Positions 1 through 8,536 of a stretch of DNA of 58,446 nt are shown here, piece by piece. The position numbers and the translations under genes are program-made. This stretch comes from Candidatus Hodarchaeum mangrovi (GTDB lineage: Archaea; Asgardarchaeota; Heimdallarchaeia; Hodarchaeales; Hodarchaeaceae), in assembly GCA_016839515.1 (NCBI GenBank), contig JAEOUE010000031.1, positions 1 to 58,446 on the forward strand, read 5' to 3'. Within the stretch, counting starts at the first letter, position 1. Every line of letters starts with the position of its first letter. Below the pieces are notes generated by a model. That model ran no database searches and was not told where the DNA came from. It saw nothing but the letters and a program-made list of their open reading frames with translations.

Positions 1-108
1 CAACTTGAAGTTGATGGCCTTATTCTAGTACAATCGATTAAAAAAAATCAAAGAGTGATTAAAAGGATCGATGAGGATCAAAAATTCCTTACTATTGGTG
101 AAGACTAG
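1..108 (+). CDS. 3' end of an unidentified gene (partial)
   Basis: Frame 1 is open from the window edge to a TAG at 106-108 and gives 35 residues ending in FLTIGED. The stretch is rich in charged and aliphatic residues, as in a normal soluble protein, but it is too short to recognise. Its stop region overlaps the 3' end of the convergent tRNA thiolase gene by 17 bases, a common arrangement in compact genomes. A chance open frame cannot be excluded because the start lies outside the window. Confidence 0.45.
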   Translation, partial: QLEVDGLILVQSIKKNQRVIKRIDEDQKFLTIGED

Positions 109-1048
109 ATTTCTCTATCCCTAACTCATCAAATAGTTTACAAACTGGACAAGGTATTTTATTTGAAATTTCTCCGCATTTACTGCATTTATCTAGTGGA
201 ATTGTCATTATTTCAGTATTAGGAAGTAAATCAAGGATTTTATCATGTAGATTTACAATATTAATCAACGTTTGGGATCTTTTTCTTTCCATTTCTGAAA
301 GAAATCCTCTAATGTCATTACGCATTGCAGAATAGGCATATGGACAAGGAAATGAATGATATTCTAGTAATTTAGCATGAGCATACAAGACTATTTCAGG
401 TTCAGATATCCTCACGAAAGGTCTTATACGAGGAATAAATTCTCTATGTTTCTGAATTGGGTTACGAGACAATCGAATGAATTTTTTGGAATCGCCTCGT
501 ACAATATTCAGTAGAATTGATTGTGCTTCATCATCTAGATTGTGTGCAGTAGCTATTTTAGATACTTTAATCCCTTTTCCTGCATGATCAATAGCTCTTC
601 GTCGTAATATTCCACACATCGCACATGCTGATAATGAAAAATTCTTTTGTTGACTAATATTTATTATTTGATCTAATGTAACACCGTATAAATCTTTAAA
701 TGATAAAATTATATGATTAATTTGATAATGCTTCGTAATTTTACGTGTTAAGTTCAAACATTTGTCTCTATATCCTTTAATACCTTCATCAATGGTGATA
801 GCTGTTAATTTAGAATCTGGATACTTCTTAAGAAAGCTAGAGAGAATATGAATCAAGACAACACTATCTTTTCCTCCTGAAAACCCAAGACCAATGTGAT
901 CTTCTTTTTCAAGCATGTTGTACTTAGTAATAGATTTTCTAACCCGTTTTTCAATCATTTCAATGAAATGATTTTTACATAATACCATTTGCGAATGGCT
1001 AGTTTTTGTAAAGGGTAAATTACTACAACAATGGCTAGAAGGTAACAT
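92..1048 (-). CDS. tRNA 2-thiolation protein, TtuA/Ncs6 (CTU1) family
   Basis: This 318-residue protein belongs to the ATP pyrophosphatase family that adenylates a tRNA uridine before sulfur insertion. The PP-loop SGGKDS is at residues 57-62, a CAMC pair near residue 143 fits the iron-sulfur/catalytic cysteines of the family, and the C-terminus carries a CxxC...CxxC zinc ribbon (CSKCG, then CPVC). The N-terminal zinc site normally seen in TtuA looks degenerate here: CC at 7-8, then C24 and H27. It is the last gene of the superoperon, 14 bases after the DUF3194 gene. A MoaD/Urm1-like protein at 33634 could be its sulfur carrier, which is inference. Whether the target is U34 or U54 cannot be told from the sequence. 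Confidence 0.85.
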   Translation of the reverse strand: MLPSSHCCSNLPFTKTSHSQMVLCKNHFIEMIEKRVRKSITKYNMLEKEDHIGLGFSGGKDSVVLIHILSSFLKKYPDSKLTAITIDEGIKGYRDKCLNLTRKITKHYQINHIILSFKDLYGVTLDQIINISQQKNFSLSACAMCGILRRRAIDHAGKGIKVSKIATAHNLDDEAQSILLNIVRGDSKKFIRLSRNPIQKHREFIPRIRPFVRISEPEIVLYAHAKLLEYHSFPCPYAYSAMRNDIRGFLSEMERKRSQTLINIVNLHDKILDLLPNTEIMTIPLDKCSKCGEISNKIPCPVCKLFDELGIEKSSLHQ

Positions 1049-1062
1049 TATTCAACATCTAT

Positions 1063-1350
1063 TTATTTTAAAAATTTACTCTTAGCTTTTACAACAAGAT
1101 TTGGACATTTCTGATCAGCAACATTGATCCCATGTAAAATAGCTTGGTCAACAATATTTTGAAGATCTATCTTGTTATAAGGAAATGATTCGACATAAAT
1201 TTCTATCCCCACCTCTATTTCACCTAGATCATTTTGTTCTATATCAATTGAAATAGAATCCTCATTCAAATTATTCTTTAATTCAGCTTCAATATAATTT
1301 TGAATTGCAGTAAAAATCAGATCAATAATTTCATCTAATTCGTCATCCAT
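1063..1350 (-). CDS. DUF3194 family protein
   Basis: This 95-residue acidic protein has an N-terminal amphipathic helix and a central beta-rich part with alternating isoleucines and glutamates. Its size, composition and position directly after prefoldin beta match the archaeal DUF3194 family, whose function is unknown. The gene lies 35 bases after the prefoldin beta stop and 14 bases before the tRNA thiolase gene, so all three are probably cotranscribed. The family assignment rests largely on context, with weaker support from sequence. Confidence 0.65.
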   Translation of the reverse strand: MDDELDEIIDLIFTAIQNYIEAELKNNLNEDSISIDIEQNDLGEIEVGIEIYVESFPYNKIDLQNIVDQAILHGINVADQKCPNLVVKAKSKFLK

Positions 1351-1385
1351 TACTTATTCCCCATTAAAATGAGGTAAAGATCGGA

Positions 1386-1745
1386 TTAGTTTGATGTTTT
1401 TGAACTTAATTGACTACTCAAACGAGCTTGAAGGTCTTCAAGTCTTTCTTTACTTTCAGTTTCTTGTTTTGATAACCTTTTTAGATTTAATTCGATTAAT
1501 TCAATACGATCAGTGAGTTCCTTCAAAGTTTCGGAAACTTTTTTAGGAAACATGACCGACCCAACAGATTTCCATACTTGCATTTCTGGATCCAACTTAG
1601 CAAGCTCTTTTTTTGTAAGATTATTTTCTTGTAATGTACGATTAAACTCTGCTTGTTGGATTCTAATGTTCTGAAGGGTTGCTTCAAGTTGCCGTAGCTT
1701 CATTAATTGCTCCTGTTGAGCTGCTGAAAGTTCTTTGAACGCCAT
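1386..1745 (-). CDS. pfdB: Prefoldin subunit beta
   Basis: At 119 residues this has the usual size of archaeal prefoldin beta, part of the hexameric cytosolic chaperone that delivers unfolded proteins to the thermosome. Two long heptad-rich helices (about residues 5-45 and 75-115) flank a short hairpin segment with KSVGSVMFPK, the typical beta-class core. The gene sits between pcc1 and DUF3194, as in other archaeal exosome superoperons. No alpha subunit is visible in this window. Confidence 0.88.
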   Translation of the reverse strand: MAFKELSAAQQEQLMKLRQLEATLQNIRIQQAEFNRTLQENNLTKKELAKLDPEMQVWKSVGSVMFPKKVSETLKELTDRIELIELNLKRLSKQETESKERLEDLQARLSSQLSSKTSN

Positions 1746-1785
1746 TTTTCAAAATCCTCTATTTTTATACAAGCTTTTCATATAG

Positions 1786-2046
1786 TTAAGTTTCTTTTGA
1801 GATAGTTGTAAGAGTCCTATTTGAAACAGTTATCCAACGAAATAACGAATTCATTGATGCTTTTGCCGCGATTGGATCTTTAGCTTTAATTCTTACAATC
1901 AATTTGTTTTGATGTAGATCAATTAATACAACTGATCTTTCAAAACGATTTTCTTTAAGCTCAGGAGCTAAAGATTGAAAAACTATTTGAGCATGACTCT
2001 CTAATGAATAATGTAAGGTGAAAATGACTTTGTATGGCTTATCCAT
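1786..2046 (-). CDS. pcc1: KEOPS complex subunit Pcc1
   Basis: This 86-residue protein matches the small Pcc1 subunit that dimerises within the KEOPS complex, which makes threonylcarbamoyl-adenosine at position 37 of tRNAs. The features seen are the length, an alternating beta pattern in the middle and a C-terminal helix containing SMNSLFRWITVSNRTL, a typical Pcc1 ending. It lies 6 bases after the Brix-domain gene and upstream of pfdB, its conserved place in archaea. The other KEOPS subunits are not in the window. Confidence 0.75.
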   Translation of the reverse strand: MDKPYKVIFTLHYSLESHAQIVFQSLAPELKENRFERSVVLIDLHQNKLIVRIKAKDPIAAKASMNSLFRWITVSNRTLTTISKET

Positions 2047-2052
2047 TGACGA

Positions 2053-2628
2053 TTATTCCTGATTTGTTTTACATATAGTTAATTGAAACAAAATATTATC
2101 CATATCGTTGACTAATAACCTTGCAACACACGAAATCACATTTTCAGAAAGTAATTTAAAATCTAAATACAAAGTTTTTTGTCGATTGTGGTTAAAAGTT
2201 TTATAAAAGTAGGAAAAGTATAATTCATCCAGAACATAATCCACAAATTCATTTGATTCAGCAACCATTCTGATTTTAATTCTTTGAATATTAATTCTTG
2301 TATCAGCCTTATGTCTTTGAAGATTGATGATATTATCCATCGTTATCATAAGAGCTGTTGGTTCGATTTTATCTTTTAGCTTGTAAACTGTTAATCGAAC
2401 CGTATCTTCTTTTTTTTGGCCTTCGATGATATAAATTCGTGGAATGCCATTGTTCCAGCAATAGGAAAAGAGCTGATTTAAATTATTTGAACCACGATTT
2501 TTTCGGATAGAACCAGGTAAAGAGTAGTTGAGAACTTTCGCAGTTCTTCTAAGAAAATGAGGGGGATTTCTTGATGTTGTAATCAAAACCCAATTTTTTA
2601 GGAATAACTCTGAGTCCATTGGTACCAA
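2053..2628 (-). CDS. Brix domain protein, archaeal Imp4-like
   Basis: This 191-residue protein is the size of archaeal single Brix-domain proteins, relatives of eukaryotic Imp4/Rpf2/Brx1 that help assemble ribosomal subunits. The N-terminal part has the family's ITTSRNPPHFLRRTAK segment followed by SIRKNRGSNNLNQL, which resembles the sigma70-like RNA-binding patch of Brix proteins. It follows the eL43 gene by 14 bases and precedes pcc1. In many archaea rpoP sits between eL43 and this gene; there is no room for it here. Confidence 0.8.
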   Translation of the reverse strand: MVPMDSELFLKNWVLITTSRNPPHFLRRTAKVLNYSLPGSIRKNRGSNNLNQLFSYCWNNGIPRIYIIEGQKKEDTVRLTVYKLKDKIEPTALMITMDNIINLQRHKADTRINIQRIKIRMVAESNEFVDYVLDELYFSYFYKTFNHNRQKTLYLDFKLLSENVISCVARLLVNDMDNILFQLTICKTNQE

Positions 2629-2642
2629 TTTGCTTTAAATGG

Positions 2643-2915
2643 TCATACTTCAGGGCCAGAAAGTCTTTTTGCCGTTCTTTGGGCAATTTTACCACCAGGT
2701 GTTTCTGGAGCCCACGAACCACCAGTAAAACGATAACCACAAAAAGAACATTCCCAAATTCCAATTGAGGCTCTTTTAACCTTAACGGATTCACATGATG
2801 GACATTTATGGGCAATGCGTAATGTTTCTTCAACTTTTCGAACTCTTTTTCTTATAGTGGCACCATATCTTGTCCCAAATCGGCCTGTAGAACCAACTTT
2901 TTTAGTTTTTCCCAT
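2643..2915 (-). CDS. rpl37ae: Large-subunit ribosomal protein eL43 (L37Ae)
   Basis: The 90-residue sequence begins MGKTKKVGSTGRFGTRYG and carries a four-cysteine zinc ribbon (CPSC...CSFC), followed by FTGGSWAPETPGGK. This is a nearly textbook L37Ae. The protein binds 23S rRNA in the large subunit. It lies 54 bases after rrp42 and immediately upstream of the Brix-domain gene in the same operon, tying ribosome composition to RNA processing. Confidence 0.95.
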   Translation of the reverse strand: MGKTKKVGSTGRFGTRYGATIRKRVRKVEETLRIAHKCPSCESVKVKRASIGIWECSFCGYRFTGGSWAPETPGGKIAQRTAKRLSGPEV

Positions 2916-2969
2916 TTTATCATCAACTAATCGTTTTAAAGATACCTTGAAATTATTAACTTATAGAAA

Positions 2970-3815
2970 TCATTCAAACATTTCATGAAGTAAATCTTTT
3001 TTGGATGCCTCTTCAATTAACTGATGTATTTTTTTTGCTTGTGGTATTGAATGCTCAATTATTTGGGAAATTTCTTTTTCAGAAAAAACACCAGACTCTC
3101 CTTTCTGCATCGAACAAATCATACCATTGTCTTTAATGGCTAATGAGAATCGGGCTTCTTTACCACGGTCTTCCAGCAAGTTTGGGTCATATAATATATT
3201 CTCATTAATTTTAACATAGGTTAAACTTGAAACTGTCCCGTTTCGTGGTAAATACTCTTTTTCTTCCAATAGAGAAACTTCACCATTTTCATCATCAATT
3301 TCAATCTTATTTATTTTTGTATTAGCTAATGCTGCCATAGCTGCTAAAGATGAGGAATCAAATAGATTCCCTCCATCATCAAGTATGTAAACATCTACAA
3401 ATATAACCCAAACCCATTTTCCAGGAATTATACAGATTTTTGGATCCTTTATTGGTATGACATTGCTCTCACGTATGCCCCGATCGACCACTCTTGCAAG
3501 TTCAATGGCATCGGGACCAGGGGGACCACTTTCTTGTGTTGGAGATGAAATAGGAGACATTTCAGCATTCACTGTTATAACTCCATCATTTGGAGTGTCT
3601 GGAAATGGAGCCCCTATACTTGTTTTAACTCCTGCTAATACAATTGTATCTCCCCATTTAACCATTGCTGAACCTTCAGCCTTTTTTATAACATTTGGAA
3701 TGATTTCTATGGGTCTAGACTCAAAAAATCCACGTCCATCCATTCGATTTCTTTTTGAAAGTAAATCTAAAAGATATTTTCGCTCTAAACTACCAATAAT
3801 TTCTTCTGATCGCAT
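2970..3815 (-). CDS. rrp42: Exosome complex subunit Rrp42
   Basis: This 281-residue RNase PH-fold protein is the non-catalytic ring subunit of the archaeal exosome and alternates with Rrp41 in a hexamer. The start MRSEEIIGSLERKYLLDLL, then RMDGRGFFESRPIEI and MSPISSP...ELARVVDRGIRES are characteristic. The acidic catalytic residue found in Rrp41 is absent, as expected for Rrp42. It starts 10 bases after the rrp41 stop. Confidence 0.95.
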   Translation of the reverse strand: MRSEEIIGSLERKYLLDLLSKRNRMDGRGFFESRPIEIIPNVIKKAEGSAMVKWGDTIVLAGVKTSIGAPFPDTPNDGVITVNAEMSPISSPTQESGPPGPDAIELARVVDRGIRESNVIPIKDPKICIIPGKWVWVIFVDVYILDDGGNLFDSSSLAAMAALANTKINKIEIDDENGEVSLLEEKEYLPRNGTVSSLTYVKINENILYDPNLLEDRGKEARFSLAIKDNGMICSMQKGESGVFSEKEISQIIEHSIPQAKKIHQLIEEASKKDLLHEMFE

Positions 3816-3825
3816 TTTTTTCTAC

Positions 3826-4593
3826 CTACTCTTCCTCGTCTTCTGAAATCTCTTCAATTACTTCTTCTATTGTAGAGTATTTAGCCAAGAGTGCTTCTCG
3901 TTGAATCACATAAATTTTCTTTATAGCTTCCTTAGCTAATCTTATTCCTTCTTTAACCTCATCAGGATGTAGCTGTCCATCGCATTGAAGCAATGTAATA
4001 TCTTCAGAATTACTTATAATAGCAAAAGGCATATCCCCTTCTCCTTCCTTATCTTCAATGTCAGATAGATCAACAACAATTTTTCCACCAATCTTCCCTA
4101 CTGCACATCCAGTAACCATTCCTCTCATTGGGATCCCAGCATCTGCCAGAGCTAATGAAGCTGCAGTTATTGCTGCGCATCTTGTTCCTCCATCTGCATC
4201 TAATACTGTAACAAAAACATCTATTGTACCATTAGGAAATTTTTCTAGAAAGAGGATGGCATCTAATGATTCTTTAATCAGTTTACTAAGTTCATATTCA
4301 CGACGTTTAGGAGCAGGGCTTTTCCTCTCATCCACTGAAAATGTTGCTAATCGATATTCCACTCGAACTATGGCTTTGTCAGGTTGAGCTAAATGTTTTG
4401 GATGTAATTCTCGCGGACCATAAACAGCACAAAGAATTTTATTATTACCCCATTTTAAATAACTACTTCCATCTGCTCTTTTTAGAACTCCTGTTTTCAT
4501 TGAAATTGGTCTTAATTCATATAAATCCCTACCATCTAACCGTTTACCGTCTTCTCTGAGAAGTGATTTTGTTTCTTGATTCATATTATTCAC
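3826..4593 (-). CDS. rrp41: Exosome complex catalytic subunit Rrp41
   Basis: This 255-residue RNase PH-family protein is the phosphorolytic 3'-5' exoribonuclease and polyadenylating subunit of the exosome. Diagnostic segments are REDGKRLDGRDLYELRPI near the N-terminus, the arginine-rich KSPAPKRREYELSKLI that binds RNA and phosphate, and the acidic EGEGDMPFA containing the catalytic aspartate. Its start overlaps the end of rrp4 by 8 bases, so translation is likely coupled. The C-terminal tail is very acidic (EEISEDEEE). Confidence 0.96.
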   Translation of the reverse strand: MNNMNQETKSLLREDGKRLDGRDLYELRPISMKTGVLKRADGSSYLKWGNNKILCAVYGPRELHPKHLAQPDKAIVRVEYRLATFSVDERKSPAPKRREYELSKLIKESLDAILFLEKFPNGTIDVFVTVLDADGGTRCAAITAASLALADAGIPMRGMVTGCAVGKIGGKIVVDLSDIEDKEGEGDMPFAIISNSEDITLLQCDGQLHPDEVKEGIRLAKEAIKKIYVIQREALLAKYSTIEEVIEEISEDEEE

Positions 4594-5329
4594 CTTTATT
4601 TTTTATCCTTACTTTCTCTTCTTCTAAAAATTCACGAATCCTATCAGTTAATCCACTTGTATGAGCTTCAAACTCGATCTTTCGGATAGCACGAATAACT
4701 AAATCCTCTATATCAAAATTATCAGCGTTTACAACTATCCGACCATTTTGACCTACTATAATATGAGAATTGGTCATATTTTTTAATAATTGAATCATAC
4801 TACCTTTTTTACCAATAATTCGAGGAATTTTGACAGGATCGACTTCAATTAACCGCCCACTATCTATTTTTCTGAGACCACGTCCATGAAGCGAGAGAAC
4901 TGGATCTCTAGTTCTATCAAAATTAGTAATTTGAGCCTTAATTATGTCTCCAACATTTAAAATCCTTTCCAAGCTATCCCGTGTAGAATCGAAATCTCTA
5001 TCCAGAACATTATTAACTCTAAGATTACCTACATAAGGTCCTCTAATATCAACGGTCCATGAAGTAAAACCAACTCTTGTAATCATTCCTATAACTATAT
5101 CACCTTCTAATGGTACATAACATCCTTCTAAAGGAACTACACCAATAAAATTCTTTCGAATATTTACAAGACCGATCATAAGTGCATAGACTTCATGAAT
5201 ATCTCCCTTTTTTTTCCTATAAACACCCCCACCTGGTTTAATTCCTGATCCTCTTGCCAGTAAATCACCAGGGATTACTAATTGATTTCTGTTAACTAAT
5301 ATTTCCATTTTTTTCACTTCATAATTCAA
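4586..5329 (-). CDS. rrp4: Exosome RNA-binding cap subunit Rrp4
   Basis: This 247-residue protein forms part of the exosome cap that recruits RNA. The N-terminal domain (VIPGDLLARGSGIKPGGGVY) is followed by an S1 domain (about residues 70-150) and a KH domain with the GxxG loop in IPRIIGKKGSMIQLL. The start could be the first ATG or the internal Met at residue 8 (position 5308). It lies between SBDS and rrp41 in the conserved order. Confidence 0.93.
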   Translation of the reverse strand: MNYEVKKMEILVNRNQLVIPGDLLARGSGIKPGGGVYRKKKGDIHEVYALMIGLVNIRKNFIGVVPLEGCYVPLEGDIVIGMITRVGFTSWTVDIRGPYVGNLRVNNVLDRDFDSTRDSLERILNVGDIIKAQITNFDRTRDPVLSLHGRGLRKIDSGRLIEVDPVKIPRIIGKKGSMIQLLKNMTNSHIIVGQNGRIVVNADNFDIEDLVIRAIRKIEFEAHTSGLTDRIREFLEEEKVRIKNKGE

Positions 5330-5353
5330 AGAATATTAATATTCAACACTAAA

Positions 5354-6088
5354 TTAAAGACGAATTCGTTCTAAGATTTTTATTTCAGCATGTCCTTTTG
5401 TCATTGATTGGACATGATCAATAAATTCACCTTGTAATCCCGCTGCGATAGAAACAACTGCAATCCAATGGCCATCATTTTGCCATTCATCCTTTTCAAT
5501 ATCAGCAGTTCGTTTCACTTCTCCATAAGCCTTACCTGTAAATTCAGGAGGTATTTTTACCGCCATTTTCACAGTTTCCATACTTATCGGAATAATCCGT
5601 CGTAATTCTTTAATAATATCTTTTAATTGGCTTTCTGCGGATATTGCGGGGTTTATCATTACTTTAGCTTCTTTCATAGCGTTTTCGATCCTCGTTGCTG
5701 GATGTGGTGTCCGAGTTTGAGGATTTATACAGGTTTTAACTAACATGTTTATAATTTGTTTTCTCTTCTTTTCAAAGAATTCTTGCCTCTGTTCTGCGGT
5801 TAAATTAAGCTCTCCCTTTTCTAGGATGATTTTTGCCACATCTAATGTGTCTTTAGTTTCAAAACAAGTAATAAGAAGCTCATCAGGTGCTTTCTCTCCT
5901 TTGTTGGCGTTTTGAAATATCTCATCTGTTTCTAATATTTCATTTATACTAATTGAATCTTCCAAAAGATTCATTTTGTATTTCAGTGCCAATTCAGGAT
6001 TAACGATGATTTCAAATCTATTTCCTTGAACTTTTGCTCTAATAACGGACTTTCCTGTTAAATCAACCCTTCTTGTATCCCGTAACAT
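5354..6088 (-). CDS. Ribosome maturation protein SBDS (Sdo1)
   Basis: This 244-residue protein matches archaeal SBDS, which helps release aIF6 from the large ribosomal subunit. The N-terminal FYSH domain includes DEIFQNANKGEKA and the central segment has the family pattern RQEFFEKKRKQIINMLVKTC, followed by NPQTRTPHPATRIENAM. The last ~80 residues form the ferredoxin-like third domain. The gene lies 11 bases downstream of psmA and 24 bases upstream of rrp4. Confidence 0.94.
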   Translation of the reverse strand: MLRDTRRVDLTGKSVIRAKVQGNRFEIIVNPELALKYKMNLLEDSISINEILETDEIFQNANKGEKAPDELLITCFETKDTLDVAKIILEKGELNLTAEQRQEFFEKKRKQIINMLVKTCINPQTRTPHPATRIENAMKEAKVMINPAISAESQLKDIIKELRRIIPISMETVKMAVKIPPEFTGKAYGEVKRTADIEKDEWQNDGHWIAVVSIAAGLQGEFIDHVQSMTKGHAEIKILERIRL

Positions 6089-6099
6089 AAAATCGTCTC

Positions 6100-6822
6100 C
6101 TATAAGTTCTTAATATAAGTATCAATTGTTTTTCTATCAAGATATTCGAGAGAACGTTTTTCAGTTGTGATAATTGCAATTTCAATCATATCTCCATCCA
6201 AAGGCTCTTCTGAGACTTGGTTTAAAGCTTTTAAAGCTAATTTATTTCCTTCTTCCATGGTTTTAAACGTCTCGGGATATTCTCCTTCCAAAAATTCAAT
6301 GATAGCAGGTGCCCCCGAACCAATTGCTATTGCACGATAGCCCCAGTAACTACCGCTTGGTTCAGTCATATAAAGTTGAGGCCCTGATACTTCATCACAG
6401 CCTGCTATTAATAATGAGACTCCAAAAGGTCGAACACCTGCATGCTGTGTATAAATTTGTTTTACATTTGATATTTGCCGAGTAAGCGCTTCAACTGTAA
6501 TAGCTTCTTTATATGTAATTCTGTGAATTTGAGCTTGGATACGCGCTTGATTGATTAATATACGCGCATCCGCCGTTAAACCAGCAATTGCTGCAGCTAT
6601 GTGGTCATCAACAGCATAAATCTTTTTTACCATTTCTTTTTCAACTAGAGAAGTATGTAATCGCTTTTGAACAGCCAAGCAACATCCTTCAGCAGTTTTA
6701 ATTCCGATCGCAGTTGTACCACGTTTAACCGCTTCGATTGCATATTCAACTTGAAATAATCTTCCATCTGGACTAAAAATTGTACTCCCTCTATCATAAC
6801 CTAAACCCTTAGGTGCAAACAA
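6100..6822 (-). CDS. psmA: Proteasome subunit alpha
   Basis: This 240-residue protein is the outer-ring alpha subunit of the 20S proteasome. The N-terminal gate segment GYDRGSTIFSPDGRLFQVEY is the alpha-type signature, and KRGTTAIGIKTAEG follows. The start is a TTG at 6822 preceded by GGTGG at a suitable distance; no nearer ATG fits. It heads the superoperon, and a TATA-like element lies upstream at about 6888-6895. No beta subunit is in the window. Confidence 0.95.
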   Translation of the reverse strand: MFAPKGLGYDRGSTIFSPDGRLFQVEYAIEAVKRGTTAIGIKTAEGCCLAVQKRLHTSLVEKEMVKKIYAVDDHIAAAIAGLTADARILINQARIQAQIHRITYKEAITVEALTRQISNVKQIYTQHAGVRPFGVSLLIAGCDEVSGPQLYMTEPSGSYWGYRAIAIGSGAPAIIEFLEGEYPETFKTMEEGNKLALKALNQVSEEPLDGDMIEIAIITTEKRSLEYLDRKTIDTYIKNL

Positions 6823-7212
6823 TTTTATACCACCGTATTATTATCTTTATTCTATCAGTACTTTCATTTACTACTCTTTTAAATCGAATTTATAACGATT
6901 TATTGATGAATGCCTTTGTTTTTTAAATAGAAATAAAAGTAGGATATTCTTTTAATGAGATAAAAGATTAAATGAGAAAGAAAAATGAAGTAAAAAAGAG
7001 TTTTATTTTGAGTTTGATAGGAATACATACTATTTAATACTCGATTAAGGAAAAATATATATCTTAATTGACTGCTTAAAACTCTGATATAATTCTTTAT
7101 CAAACTTATAGTTTTTCCCAAAAAATAAAAAACAACAAAATTCTAGCAGTTTGCAAATAGAATTCACCCAGATCACTTTTTTGATCAGTGGATAATAGAA
7201 AAATGGTGCAAA
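6823..7212. other. Divergent intergenic region between psmA and aIF5A
   Basis: This 390-base AT-rich gap separates the minus-strand superoperon from the plus-strand aIF5A gene and must hold promoters for both. Short open frames on the minus strand within it are low-complexity and phenylalanine/tyrosine-rich, have no convincing ribosome site, and do not look like genes. Apart from the psmA TATA-like box I see no repeat or structured element. Confidence 0.6.
6888..6895 (-). promoter_or_regulatory. TATA-like box of the proteasome/exosome superoperon
   Basis: On the minus strand this reads TTATAAAT. It would place transcription start near 6863, leaving a short leader before the TTG start of psmA at 6822. 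It is the best TATA match in the divergent gap. The call is by position and sequence only. Confidence 0.4.
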
Positions 7213-7650
7213 ATGATGTCTTATGAACCAAAGAAAGTGGGTAGTCTGAAAGAAGGCCGTTATATGATTGACCCAGATTCAAATGAACCATGTAAGGTAA
7301 TTTCAATCGATAAGAGTAAACCAGGAAAACATGGGGCAGCAAAAGCGCGAATAATGATGGTAGGTTTATTTGATAACCAAAAAAGGCAATTTATTTCACC
7401 TGTTGACAAACGAATTAATGTTCCCATCATTGAAAAAAAAACAGGGCAGGTGACTAATATTGATCCGAGTGGTTTCGTTCAGGTCATGGATAATGAGACT
7501 TATGGTATGTTTGAAGCAGAACCTCCCTCTGAAGATGAATTGAAATCTAAATTAACTGCATTGTTTGAAGAAGGGAAAACAGTAGAAATAGAGTACTGGG
7601 TTGTTATGGATAGAATAAAGATCATCCAGGTACGTGAAATGGACGTTTAG
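7213..7650 (+). CDS. Translation initiation factor 5A (aIF5A)
   Basis: This 145-residue protein is the archaeal eIF5A/EF-P homologue that helps ribosomes through difficult peptide bonds. The hypusination loop SKPGKHGAAKAR is present, with the modified lysine at residue 39 between Gly38 and His40. An N-terminal SH3-like barrel is followed by an OB domain. The start is ATG 7213 with GGTG just upstream. The NAD kinase gene begins 24 bases downstream on the same strand. Confidence 0.96.
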   Translation: MMSYEPKKVGSLKEGRYMIDPDSNEPCKVISIDKSKPGKHGAAKARIMMVGLFDNQKRQFISPVDKRINVPIIEKKTGQVTNIDPSGFVQVMDNETYGMFEAEPPSEDELKSKLTALFEEGKTVEIEYWVVMDRIKIIQVREMDV

Positions 7651-7674
7651 ATCAGCTGATATGTTAGGTGTAAA

Positions 7675-8535
7675 TTGGTGAAAGTATCCAGAATAGGTAT
7701 TTTCAGCCATGTTCTCTTTCAAGAAACAATTGGTATTTTCAATGAAATTTTATCAGCTAAAGGAACATCATCGATCTCTTATTATTTAAATCCCGAATTA
7801 TATGATTTCATTTTAAAATCAACCCCAAAATTACCAGAACAAGTTCATCGCGTTACTCTTGAAGAAATGAAAGTTGACTGTCTCATAACGATTGGCGGGG
7901 ATGGAACTATATTACGTGCAGCTCGGTCTCGTCCTGATATCCCGATATTATCAATCAATAAAGGGAGAAAAGGCTTTATGACCGAAATAGAATCTGATGA
8001 AATTCAGAAAAACCTAAAATCATTTTTTAATAACAAATTTAAATTAGAAAAACATCAGAGAGTGGAAGCTTTTCTAAATGGAGTTAGTATTGGTTCAGCT
8101 ATTAATGAAATTGTTATTACATCTGTAGATCTTTTAAAACCAATTGAATTTAAAGTTTTAATTGATGATATGGTTACCTCTGGTACTTTAGCGGATGGTT
8201 TAATTATCTCAACTGCTCTTGGTTCCACTGGGCATGCACTATCCAGCGGGGGGCCAATAGTAGATCCTGCCTTAGGTATTATCGAACTTTCTTGGATAAA
8301 TCCCATAAATTTAGCAATACGCCCAGTAATTCTTGCACATTTTCGAAGAATAGCAGTACGTTGTGCTACCCGCGTAAATCTAATAAAAATCGTAATTGAT
8401 GGTCAAGTTTCCCAAGATTTCACCACTCCAATAGAATTAGAATTTTTTCTATCTGATAAAACTGTAAGCTTTTATCGATCCCAGAAATTCATGAAAAGAT
8501 GGAGACAGCATATCCATCCAGAAATAAGGGATTAA
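7675..8535 (+). CDS. NAD kinase
   Basis: This 286-residue protein phosphorylates NAD to NADP. The diagnostic glycine-rich motif TIGGDGTILRA lies at about residues 73-83, and the second substrate loop includes TALGSTGHALSSGGPIV. The start is a TTG at 7675 or the adjacent GTG at 7678. The stop is one base before the Nob1 start codon, so the two are probably translated from one transcript. Confidence 0.93.
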   Translation: MVKVSRIGIFSHVLFQETIGIFNEILSAKGTSSISYYLNPELYDFILKSTPKLPEQVHRVTLEEMKVDCLITIGGDGTILRAARSRPDIPILSINKGRKGFMTEIESDEIQKNLKSFFNNKFKLEKHQRVEAFLNGVSIGSAINEIVITSVDLLKPIEFKVLIDDMVTSGTLADGLIISTALGSTGHALSSGGPIVDPALGIIELSWINPINLAIRPVILAHFRRIAVRCATRVNLIKIVIDGQVSQDFTTPIELEFFLSDKTVSFYRSQKFMKRWRQHIHPEIRD

Positions 8536-8536
8536 T

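Noticed and set aside
6900..7121. A 73-codon minus-strand frame in the psmA-aIF5A gap.
   Set aside because: Phenylalanine/tyrosine-rich low-complexity translation of AT-rich DNA, no ribosome site and it blocks the promoter region.
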